From Nonomuraea aridisoli (lineage in GTDB: Bacteria; Actinomycetota; Actinomycetes; Streptosporangiales; Streptosporangiaceae), in contig NZ_POUD01000073.1 in the NCBI RefSeq assembly GCF_003236395.1, positions 1 to 35,246 on the forward strand: 35,246 nucleotides of DNA, read 5' to 3'. Positions 1 through 6,910 of this stretch are shown one piece after another. Below the pieces are notes generated by a model, which was not told where the DNA came from, made no database searches, and saw only the letters and a program-made list of their open reading frames with translations. The first letter of the stretch is position 1, and the number at the start of each line of letters is the position of its first letter. Made by a program: the position numbers and the translations under genes.

Positions 1-58
1 CCGCCAGCCCCGTCACCAGCCCCGTCACCAGCAGGGAGGCGGTCGTTCGACGCATCAT
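1..58 (-). CDS. Start of an exported protein (5' end only)
   Basis: The first 19 codons of a minus-strand gene run off the left edge. They read Met-Met-Arg-Arg-Thr-Thr followed by a Leu/Val/Gly stretch with a duplicated LVTG unit, which looks like the n-region and hydrophobic core of a Sec signal peptide. The start could be either of two adjacent ATG codons (56-58 or 53-55), and no good ribosome-binding site is visible. It lies downstream of, and in the same direction as, the DUF3618 gene, but a strong hairpin separates them. The function cannot be told from so few codons. Confidence 0.5.
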   Translation of the reverse strand, partial: MMRRTTASLLVTGLVTGLA

Positions 59-70
59 CCTGGCAGGCTA

Positions 71-100
71 CCGGGGCGCCCCCGGCGGGGGACGCCCCGG
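71..100 (-). terminator. GC-rich hairpin, likely terminator of the DUF3618 gene
   Basis: CCGGGGCG (71-78) pairs with CGCCCCGG (93-100), and inside it CCCCC (79-83) pairs with GGGGG (87-91). This makes a 13-bp stem with one bulged A and a 3-nt loop. It starts 19 nt beyond the stop of the gene at 120-1268. There is no T-tract, as is usual for actinobacterial terminators. It also sits just upstream of the next start codon. Confidence 0.6.
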
Positions 101-119
101 TGCGGTCCTGCCTGCCGTT

Positions 120-1268
120 TCAGCGGCCGCGCATGACCAGCCGCTGCCCGGCCGACATCCCGGTCTTGCCCATCATGGGCCGCCGGCTCGACATCATGCG
201 CATGAGCCGGTCACGCATGGTGGGACGCCAGACGATCCTCGGCCGCCTGGCCGTCGTGGACTGCCACGTCACCATCGGGCGCCGTCCCCTGCTGGAGCGC
301 CACGCCGCCATGAGCCGGTCGGTCATGGTGGGGTGCAGCACGATCCTGGGCCGCGTCATCGTCGTGGACCGCCACGTCACCATGGGGCGCCGCCCCATGG
401 CCGCCATCGGGCCCTTGCCGGTCCTGTGACGCATCGCCCCCATCGGGCCCTTGCCCGTCTTGGAGCGCAGCGCCGACATCGGGCTCGTCTGGGGACGCCA
501 CGCCGCCGTGCGGCGCTTCCCCGTGAGACGCCAGGCCGGCATGGGGCTCCGCCTCGACGTGCCCCGCATCATCGGCCGGGTCATGGGCCGGAACGTCACC
601 CGCCGCCCGGTCTGGCGGCCCTGCATCATGCGGCGCACCACCAGAGCGGTCACCGCGCCCGCCGCCATGACGAGCAGCACCGGACGTCTGCCGGCCTTGA
701 CCTGTTCGGGGGCGGTCCCCCGGACCTTGCCCGCCACCTGTGACGCCTTGCCCTTGACGGTCTCCGCCGCGCCGGCGGCCCTGCTCCTGGCCACCTCGGC
801 GGCATGCCCCGCCCGGGCCTTCACGTCGGTCTTGGCGGCCAGGGCACTGACGGTCTCCCCCAGCTCTCTCCTGGTCTCCTCGATGTCTCTGCGCACGTCG
901 CCCCCTTCGTCGTCGTCTTCCGCGCGTTCCCCTCGCCGTCTGCTCCTGCGGCTCTCCCTTCTGGTGCCCGTACGGGTCCCCGCCTGGTCGTCGTGTGTCC
1001 GGTCGCCCGTACGGGTGCCCCGCAGGGACTCCTCCTCGGGGCGCAGGTGCTCCACGGCCTCCGTGCGTTCGTCCTGCACGGGGGCCTCGGGGACGAAGGT
1101 CTCGTGTCCCTCACGGGCGGCCTCCGCCCGGCGCGCGTTCTCCGCCGCGCCCTCCCGGGTCGGGGGAACGTTGATCGACTCGCGCTCGGTCGGCGTGCCC
1201 ACGGTCGCCCGGTGGGCGCCGACGTTGCCGGCGTGCTGATCGCTGTATCCGGGATCGGTCTCGCTCAT
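120..1268 (-). CDS. DUF3618 membrane protein with a cationic 12-residue-repeat tail
   Basis: This 382-residue protein has four parts. Residues 1-124 are hydrophilic and charged. Residues about 125-160 match the DUF3618 helix (RRDIEETRRELGETVSALA), a domain common in actinobacterial membrane-associated proteins of unknown role. Residues 195-211 form one membrane segment. The rest (about 212-382) is very basic and rich in Met, Trp, Arg and Pro, with 12-residue repeats. The tail is real coding sequence: its frame keeps nearly all codons ending in G or C and the frame stays open to the stop. The start has a clear GGAGGT five bases upstream (1274-1279). The Holin-X gene lies 93 bases upstream in the same direction, a pairing common in actinobacteria. 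Most family members I know end soon after the membrane segment, so the tail is unusual. The function is unknown. Confidence 0.85.
   Translation of the reverse strand: MSETDPGYSDQHAGNVGAHRATVGTPTERESINVPPTREGAAENARRAEAAREGHETFVPEAPVQDERTEAVEHLRPEEESLRGTRTGDRTHDDQAGTRTGTRRESRRSRRRGERAEDDDEGGDVRRDIEETRRELGETVSALAAKTDVKARAGHAAEVARSRAAGAAETVKGKASQVAGKVRGTAPEQVKAGRRPVLLVMAAGAVTALVVRRMMQGRQTGRRVTFRPMTRPMMRGTSRRSPMPAWRLTGKRRTAAWRPQTSPMSALRSKTGKGPMGAMRHRTGKGPMAAMGRRPMVTWRSTTMTRPRIVLHPTMTDRLMAAWRSSRGRRPMVTWQSTTARRPRIVWRPTMRDRLMRMMSSRRPMMGKTGMSAGQRLVMRGR
174..476 (-). repeat. Degenerate 12-residue coding repeats (36 bp unit) in the DUF3618 tail
   Basis: Residues 265-365 divide into units of 12: 265-276, 277-288, a short unit 289-296, then 297-308, 309-320, 321-332, 333-344, 345-356 and a short 357-365. 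The loose consensus is small/hydrophobic, hydrophobic, Trp/Met/Leu, Arg, Ser/Pro, Ser/Thr, then basic residues ending in Pro-Met, Pro-Arg or Leu-Met. Three units form a 36-residue block that is duplicated: residues 297-332 (273-380) and 333-365 (174-272, three residues shorter). Confidence 0.8.
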
Positions 1269-1361
1269 CGATTACCTCCGATGAAGCCACTGCCCTCAAG
1301 CCGGCGAGAAAGTCGGCCCCGTGCGAATCGGGGGCATGCCGGCGTGCTGCGAGGGCGGGCT

Positions 1362-1742
1362 TCAGCGCCGCGCCTTCTCCTTGACCAGGTCGATGTCGGC
1401 CTTGACGCTCGCGATGGTCTCCGACGGGACCGGTGGGCCGACCCGTTTGACCTGGCTCTTGCCGGTCAGCCCGAGCACCGCGGCGGCGATGAACAGCACG
1501 ACCGCGACGATGGCGGCGGCCAGCCACCCGGGCATGACGAGCGCGAGCAGCATGATGACGGCGGCCACGAGAGCGGCTCCGCCGAAGAACGCGGCCATTC
1601 CGGCCGCACCGAACAGCCCCGCGCCGAAGCCCGCACGCTTGCCCTTCTGCGTGAGCTCCATCTTGGCCAGGCGGAGCTCGTCCCTCACGAGCCGGGAGAC
1701 CTGCTCGGAAAGATCACTGACCAGCTTGTGGGTGTCGTTCAC
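1362..1742 (-). CDS. Phage holin family protein (Holin-X, DUF1469)
   Basis: This is a 126-residue membrane protein. An amphipathic N-terminal helix (LVSDLSEQVSRLVRDELRLAK) is followed by two membrane segments at about residues 34-62 and 66-91. A charged C-terminal helix ends in SVKADIDLVKEKARR. This layout matches Phage_holin_3_6 (actinobacterial Holin-X). In actinomycetes such genes are usually chromosomal and not part of prophages, and I see no phage genes nearby. I chose the GTG at 1740-1742 because GGAGGAGG (1752-1759) lies nine bases upstream; the longer frame from 1781 has no such site. It is likely co-transcribed with the DUF3618 gene downstream. The real role is unknown; a membrane-stress or envelope function is inference. 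Confidence 0.88.
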   Translation of the reverse strand: MNDTHKLVSDLSEQVSRLVRDELRLAKMELTQKGKRAGFGAGLFGAAGMAAFFGGAALVAAVIMLLALVMPGWLAAAIVAVVLFIAAAVLGLTGKSQVKRVGPPVPSETIASVKADIDLVKEKARR

Positions 1743-1804
1743 GACCGTTCGCCTCCTCCACTGGGGAAGGCGACTACCCACGGGACAGGTCTTCTATCAC
1801 CTGG

Positions 1805-1969
1805 TCAGCGCTTGGCGGCCTTGATCAGCTTCCCGAGGAGGGACAACACCGGGTCCTTCTCGACCTCGCACCAGCCGGCGGGCCGCTTCGGCTTGCTCCA
1901 CGGTGAGGGCAGCTCGCACGAGGGAGCCTGCGGCTTGGGCCGCTCACACCACGATCCGGGAGGGTTCAT
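1805..1969 (-). CDS. 54-residue Trp-Cys-Glu small protein, unrecognised
   Basis: This short frame encodes 54 residues. Three Cys-Glu pairs occur (residues 8-9, 18-19, 34-35), two of them as Trp-Cys-Glu, separated by Pro/Lys/Trp-rich linkers. The C-terminus is an amphipathic cationic helix, DPVLSLLGKLIKAAKR. About 49 of 54 codons end in G or C, as in neighbouring genes. A TAGGGT -10 box (minus strand, 1981-1976) lies exactly six bases upstream of the ATG, so the transcript is probably leaderless. The gene heads the row leading into the Holin-X and DUF3618 genes (62-base gap) and is divergent from the SNF2 gene. I do not recognise the family. The three cysteines could bind a metal or form disulfides; that is inference. 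Confidence 0.65.
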   Translation of the reverse strand: MNPPGSWCERPKPQAPSCELPSPWSKPKRPAGWCEVEKDPVLSLLGKLIKAAKR

Positions 1970-1975
1970 ACCTTT

Positions 1976-2035
1976 ACCCTACCCTTTCCAAGGCGGCTCA
2001 TTAAGGAATCGATCTACCGTCGGCCGGGGTAGCCT
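1976..2035. promoter_or_regulatory. Divergent leaderless promoters of the 54-residue protein and SNF2 genes
   Basis: On the minus strand TAGGGT (1981-1976) stands six bases before the ATG at 1969, with a weak -35 TTAATG (2004-1999) at 17-bp spacing. On the plus strand TAGCCT (2030-2035) stands six bases before the GTG at 2042. Neither gene has a Shine-Dalgarno sequence at proper spacing. Both fit the TANNNT-plus-7 pattern of actinobacterial leaderless mRNAs. No convincing -35 is seen for the plus-strand promoter. Confidence 0.5.
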
Positions 2036-2041
2036 GCCGAC

Positions 2042-4971
2042 GTGCTGGTACACGCGGTTTGGACGGACGACGGGCTCGCCTTCTGGGCCGAGACCACGTC
2101 CGCTCACCCGGCCGCCGGGGGCAGGCCCCGGGAGGCGCGGGCCCATCCGTTCGCGGCCGGCGCGGCCGAGGTGGCCGCGGTGCTCGGGCTGGACGACGCG
2201 CCGCCCTACGAGCTGGAGCTGTTGCTGCCCGGGTCGGTGCGGGAGCCGCTGCCCTCGCCGGAGAGCGGGCGGCAGACGGAGACCGTCCGGCCGAGGCTGC
2301 GGGCGTGGCGGGTGCCCGCCGTCGTCCCGCCGGCCGCGCGGGCGCTGCGGCTCCCGGCGGAGCACTCCGCCACCGCGACGATGCGCCACTGGGCCGCCGT
2401 CACGGCCTTCGCCCACGATCTGGTACGCCGGGGCCGCGTCATCCCGCAGCTGGCGCCCGCCGCCGACGCGACGGGGCGGGCGGTGTGGCGGCCCGTGCTC
2501 ACCGGGGCCGACGCCGCGTACTCCCGGGAGCTGGCCCTCGCCATGCCGCCGGTCTGCCGGGCCTGGCGTGCCGAGCGGCCGTCGGCGCAGGTCCTCGGCG
2601 CGGCGCTGGAGGCGTTCACCGACGCCCTCGTCCGCCGTACGCTCACCGAACCTCTCACCGCTCGGCCCGAGACCCCGGCCGGGCGGTGGCTGGCCGCGCT
2701 GACCGGCGACTCCCCCGTCTGCCCCGACGTCCCCGCGCTGCGCCGCGAGCTGGAGGCGTGGCGGGGCGCGGTGGCCTCCGCCGAGGGCGCCACACGGGTG
2801 TGCTTCCGCCTGACCGAACCCTCCGAGACCGCACCCTCCGAGACCGCCGCAGCCTCCGAGACCCCCGCGCCCTCCGAGGCCGCCGGCTGGCGGGTGGAGC
2901 TGGCGTTGCAGGCCGCCGACGACCCCAGCCTGTATCTGGAGCGGCGAGGCCGTGACGGGCCTGCCGGGCAGGCCGGAGCACGACCTGCTGGCCGGGCTGG
3001 GGCGGGCGGTGCGGCTGTATCCGGAGCTCGACCGGGCCCTGCGCGTGCCCCGGCCGTGCGAGCTGGCGCTGGACACGGCGGGCGCGTTCGCGTTCCTGCG
3101 GCAGGCGGCGCCGCTGCTGCAGGCCGCCGGGTTCGGGGTGCAGCTGCCGCGCTGGGCCGGGCGTACGCGGCTCGGGCTGAAGCTCACCACCCGCGCCAAG
3201 GCGCAGTCCGCGGCGGCGAGCCAGGGGTTCGGGGCTGCGCGAGCTGGTCGACTTCCGGGTGGACCTGGCGGTGGGCGAGGAGACGATCAGCGAGGAGGAG
3301 CTGGCCGAGCTGGCCCGGCTCAAGGTGCCGCTGGTCCGGGTGCGCGGCCAGTGGGTGGAGCTCGACGAGCGGCAGCTCAAGGCGGCGCTCAGGGCCGTGG
3401 AGTCCGCTCGCTCGGGCCAGGCGCCCGCCGGCGACCTGCTGCGCGAGATCATCGCCCACGACGACGAGCTGCCGCTGCTGGAGGTCGACGCCGACGGCGT
3501 GCTCGGCGACCTGCTGTCCGGGCAGACGGAGCGGCGGCTCACCCCGCTGGGCACGCCGCCGGGCCTGGACGCGAGGCTGCGGCCGTACCAGGAGCGGGGG
3601 CTGGCCTGGCTGAGCTTCCTGTCGGAGCTGGGCCTCGGCGGGGTGCTGGCCGACGACATGGGGCTGGGCAAGACGGTCACCACGCTGGCGCTGCTCGTCC
3701 GCGAGCGCGCCGACGCCCCGACGCTGCTGGTCTGTCCCATGTCGCTGGTGGGCAACTGGCAGCGGGAGGCGGCCAGGTTCGCGCCGGGGCTGCGGGTGTA
3801 CGTCCACCACGGCAGCGGGCGCGACGCCGCCCGGATCGGCGCGGCGGACCTGGTGATCACCACGTACGGCACCGCCCAGCGCGACCTGGAGACGCTCAGG
3901 GCGCACACCTGGCGCAGGGTCGTCTGCGACGAGGCGCAGGCGATCAAGAACAGCAGCACGCTGCAGGCCCGCGCCGTCCGGTCGATCCCGGCCGGCACGC
4001 GGCTGGCGCTGACGGGCACCCCTGTCGAGAACCACCTGGCCGAGCTCTGGTCGATCATGGAGTTCGCCAATCCCGGGCTGCTGGGGCCGCGTACCCGGTT
4101 CAGGACACGGTTCCAGGAGCCGATCGAGGCGCGGCAGGACGAGCAGGCGGCCCAGGCACTCAGGAGGGCGACGGGGCCGTTCATCCTCCGGCGCGTCAAG
4201 ACCGATAAATCGGTAATTTCTGATTTGCCGGAGAAGCTGGAGGTCAAGGAGTGGTGCCCGCTGACCACTGAGCAGGCCACCCTCTACCAGGCGGTCGTGG
4301 ACGACATGCTGACCAGGATCGACAGCAGTGAGGGGATCGAGCGGCGGGGCCTGGTGTTGTCGGCCATGGCCAAGCTGAAGCAGGTCTGCAACCACCCGGC
4401 CCACCTGCTCAAGGACGGCTCCCGCCTGGCCGGCCGGTCGGGCAAGCTGGCGCGGTTGGAGCAGCTGTCGGAAGAAATCCTCGCAGAAGGCGAAAAAGCG
4501 CTACTTTTCACGCAATATGCCGAATTCGGGGCGATGTTGCAGCCGTACCTCGCCCAGCGGCTCGACCGGCCGGTGCTCTGGCTGCACGGCGGGCTGCCCA
4601 AGAAGACCCGCGACCGCCTCGTCGACCGTTTCCAGGACGACCCCGAGCCCATGCTGTTCGTGCTCTCGCTCAAGGCCGCCGGCGTCGGGCTCAACCTCAC
4701 CGCCGCCAACCACGTCGTCCACGTCGACCGCTGGTGGAACCCCGCCGTCGAGGACCAGGCCACCGACCGCGCGTTCCGGATCGGCCAGCGCAAGAACGTC
4801 CAGGTGCGCAAGCTCATCTGCGCCGGCACCCTGGAGGAACGCGTCGACCAGATGATCGAACGCAAGAAGGCCCTGGCCGAGCGGGTCGTCGGCGCCGGCG
4901 AGGAGTGGCTGACCGACCTGTCCACCGACGAGCTGCGCGACGTCTTCAAGCTGACCGCCGAGGGGGTGTGA
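2042..4971 (+). pseudogene. SNF2/RapA-family ATPase, broken by two frameshifts
   Basis: The gene reads in three frames. Frame A (2042 to about 2941) encodes the N-terminal region of bacterial SNF2 proteins, ending ADDPSLYLE. Frame B (about 2940-3233) continues with GEAVTGLPGRPEHDLLAGLG to SQGFG. Frame C (about 3235-4971) carries LRELVDFRVDLAVG and the whole motor: motif I DDMGLGKT (3652-3675), the DEAQ box, LTGTP and the motif VI region ATDRAFRIGQ. The second break is one extra G in the GGGG run at 3231-3234; dropping it restores GFGLRELVDF. The first break lies between 2930 and 2951. Codon bias is intact in all parts, so the damage is recent or is a sequencing error. The family uses ATP to translocate on DNA and displace bound proteins. 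The SWIM gene follows after two bases. Confidence 0.85.
2819..2881 (+). repeat. Coding minisatellite encoding four Ser-Glu units
   Basis: CCTCCGAG followed by ACC or GCC occurs four times, giving PSET, PSET, ASET and PSEA in a low-complexity linker of the SNF2 gene. Units are 15-18 bp long. It lies about 50 bases before the first frameshift, so slippage here or nearby is plausible. Confidence 0.7.
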
Positions 4972-4973
4972 GC

Positions 4974-5741
4974 ATGCCGTGGTACGACGGCGGCGGGCCC
5001 ATCCGCGTCGAGGGCGGCATCAAGGCCCGCTCGCGGCGCGGCAGCATCGGCTCCACGTGGTGGTCGCGCCGGTTCATCGACATCCTGGAGCGCGTCTGCG
5101 ACAAGGGCCGCCTCTCGCGCGGGCGGTCCTACGCCCGGCAGGGCCAGGTCCTGTCCATCGACCTGTCCCCCGGCGAGGTGCGCGCCGCCGTCCAGGGCTC
5201 GCGGCCCGACCCGTACGACGTCGTCGTCAGGATCGAGGCGTACGACGAGGAGCGCTGGGCGGCCGTCGAGGAGTCCATCGGGGCGCAGGCCGTCTACCGG
5301 GCCAAGCTGCTGGCGGGCGAGATGCCGCACGAGATCGAGGAGTTGTTCGCGGCGATGGGGATCGACCTGTTCCCGCGCGACCTCGACATGGAGTGCTCCT
5401 GCCCCGACTGGGGGTTCCCGTGCAAACACCTGTCGGCTGTGCTGTACCTGCTGGCCGAGTCGTTCGACGACGACCCGTTCCTGGTGCTGGCCTGGCGCGG
5501 GCGTACGCGCGAGCAGCTGCTCGGCTCGCTGGCCGGTGAGCCGGCGGGAGACCTGCTGACCGTCGCGGACGTGCCCTTCGCCGACCGGCTGGCCGACTTC
5601 TACAGCGCCGGCGCCACCGCCCACCGGCCCGAACGCCGCCCCTCGGCCGCCGCCCCCGACCTGCTGCCGCGGGTCTTCCCGCCGCCCGGAGACCTGACCG
5701 GGCCGCTCACCGCCGCGTACCGCAGACTCGGGGACGCCTGA
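4974..5741 (+). CDS. SWIM zinc-finger protein, partner of the SNF2 ATPase
   Basis: This 255-residue protein contains a SWIM zinc finger of the form Cys-x-Cys-x6-Cys-x-His: Cys141, Cys143, Cys150 and His152 in ECSCPDWGFPCKH. SWIM fingers bind nucleic acid or protein partners. In actinobacteria such genes often follow an SNF2-type helicase gene, as here, with only two bases between the SNF2 stop and this ATG. The N-terminal part (WWSRRFIDILE, GRSYARQGQVLSIDL) resembles other bacterial SWIM proteins of this kind. I chose the ATG at 4974 because frame and spacing fit translational coupling. The gene is intact even though the ATPase gene before it is frameshifted. A two-subunit DNA remodelling complex is inference. 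It ends four bases from the convergent lipid-kinase gene. Confidence 0.88.
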   Translation: MPWYDGGGPIRVEGGIKARSRRGSIGSTWWSRRFIDILERVCDKGRLSRGRSYARQGQVLSIDLSPGEVRAAVQGSRPDPYDVVVRIEAYDEERWAAVEESIGAQAVYRAKLLAGEMPHEIEELFAAMGIDLFPRDLDMECSCPDWGFPCKHLSAVLYLLAESFDDDPFLVLAWRGRTREQLLGSLAGEPAGDLLTVADVPFADRLADFYSAGATAHRPERRPSAAAPDLLPRVFPPPGDLTGPLTAAYRRLGDA

Positions 5742-5745
5742 GCGG

Positions 5746-6693
5746 TCAGCGGTCCTCGAACGAGGCGGGCACCATCACCCGCACGCCGTTGGGCACCACC
5801 CGCAGCCGGATCGGCGTGCGCAGCCGCACCTCGCCGTCGACGTCGGCGGCCATCGGCGGGTCCGTCTCCAGCAGCATCTCCCGGCCCACCACGAACGGCC
5901 CGCCCGCGAGGCTGCGCCAGCGGCCGCTGGTGGCCCGCAGCAGCGTCTCGCCGAGCAGCCGCAACTTCTTGCCCGAGCCGAGCTGGTAGGCCACGAGCAT
6001 GCCGTTGTCGATGCTGATGTCCTTCGCCACCTGCCAGCCGCCGTGGAAGCGGCCGTTGGCGATGTTGAGCTGGTGGGTGAGCAGCTCGTGACGCTGCCCC
6101 TCCACCGTGATGTACGCGCGGAACGGCCGGTGGCCCGGCAGGATCGTCAGCGCCGTGAGCGGGTAGGCCGGGCGGCCCAGGATGCGCTTGAGCCACGGCT
6201 TCACCTTGCCCGCCACCTCGACCGACACCCCGAAACTGGCCAGGTTGGCGAACGGCCGGTCGTCGGCCATGCCGAGGTCGATGTCGGCGACCTTGCCGGT
6301 GTCGAACACCTTGATCGCCCCCGCCAGGTCCAGCGGCAGGCCCAGGCTGCGGGCGAAATTGTTCGTCGTGCCCAGCGGCAGCACGCCCAGGGCGACGTCA
6401 CGATGGGCGACATGACGGACGGCGGACGACAGCGTGCCGTCGCCGCCCCCCACGATGAGCAGGTCGGGCCCCGTGGCCAGGGCCGTGTCGAGCAGGTCGC
6501 GCAGCCTCTTGGGGTTGTACACCGACAGCTCCGCCAGCGGCTCGAACCCGAGGTTGTGGATCTGCTCGATCACCTCGAAGTAATGACGACGGCCGCGGCG
6601 CGAGCGAGTGTTCACCACCACCGCCACCCGGCGATCCCGCCGGATCGCCTCGGTGTGCTCGGCTTTGGCGCGCAGTTGGCTCATGGTCATCAT
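5746..6693 (-). CDS. Diacylglycerol kinase family lipid kinase
   Basis: This 315-residue protein belongs to the DAGK catalytic family (YegS/DgkB/LCB5 type), which phosphorylates diacylglycerol or related lipids with ATP. The nucleotide-binding motif GGGDGT is at residues 82-87, preceded by VVVNTRSRRG and followed by the family motif PLGTTNNFAR (106-115). The C-terminal beta-sandwich part is present in full. The start is uncertain: ATG codons at 6693, 6690 and 6684 are in frame and none has a good ribosome-binding site. A perfect 9-bp inverted repeat lies three bases upstream of the first ATG. The exact substrate lipid cannot be told from sequence. A role in lipid recycling or membrane phospholipid modification is inference. 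Confidence 0.9.
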   Translation of the reverse strand: MMTMSQLRAKAEHTEAIRRDRRVAVVVNTRSRRGRRHYFEVIEQIHNLGFEPLAELSVYNPKRLRDLLDTALATGPDLLIVGGGDGTLSSAVRHVAHRDVALGVLPLGTTNNFARSLGLPLDLAGAIKVFDTGKVADIDLGMADDRPFANLASFGVSVEVAGKVKPWLKRILGRPAYPLTALTILPGHRPFRAYITVEGQRHELLTHQLNIANGRFHGGWQVAKDISIDNGMLVAYQLGSGKKLRLLGETLLRATSGRWRSLAGGPFVVGREMLLETDPPMAADVDGEVRLRTPIRLRVVPNGVRVMVPASFEDR

Positions 6694-6696
6694 CGT

Positions 6697-6717
6697 AGAG
6701 GGCACCGCGTGCCCTCT
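6697..6717 (-). promoter_or_regulatory. Perfect 9-bp inverted repeat at the lipid-kinase start
   Basis: AGAGGGCAC (6697-6705) and GTGCCCTCT (6709-6717) are exact inverted copies around CGC. The element ends three bases before the first ATG of the lipid-kinase gene. It could be a protein operator or an mRNA hairpin. As RNA it would lock the only SD-like AGAGGG into the stem. Confidence 0.5.
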
Positions 6718-6874
6718 GAGGTCGGTCGCTGAACGTGACCACCTTAGGGGGCTCCTGTGCGGGGCAACCTGAGAACCCACCCTCCGGCACCTCTGCAAAC
6801 CTCCCAAAAGCCAACATAACGCGGGACCGAAGCAGGAACGGGCAATCCTTCGGCGGGAACGTCGGCGGTGGGGT

Positions 6875-6900
6875 GGGGCCGCCCCTTCGGGGGCGGCCCC
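6875..6900 (-). terminator. UUCG-type hairpin terminator of the M6 peptidase gene
   Basis: GGGGCCGCCCC (6875-6885) and GGGGCGGCCCC (6890-6900) pair perfectly over 11 bp around a 4-nt loop (TTCG on plus, CGAA on minus). The hairpin begins 10 bases after the stop of the peptidase gene. No T-tract follows. Confidence 0.75.
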
Positions 6901-6910
6901 GTTCGGTGGG

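Noticed and set aside
1362..1742. Prophage remnant suggested by the holin-like gene
   Set aside because: No endolysin, portal, capsid, integrase or att-like repeats lie nearby; Holin-X genes are ordinary chromosomal genes in actinobacteria.
804..2702. Long plus-strand open frame of 632 codons over the DUF3618, Holin-X and SNF2 genes
   Set aside because: It crosses oppositely directed genes with good starts and domains; its product is Arg/Pro/Gly-rich low complexity, as expected for a shadow frame in GC-rich DNA.
2930..3234. Programmed frameshifting in the SNF2 gene
   Set aside because: Two separate shifts would be needed, no slippery heptamer or strong downstream structure stands out, and the family is not known to use it.
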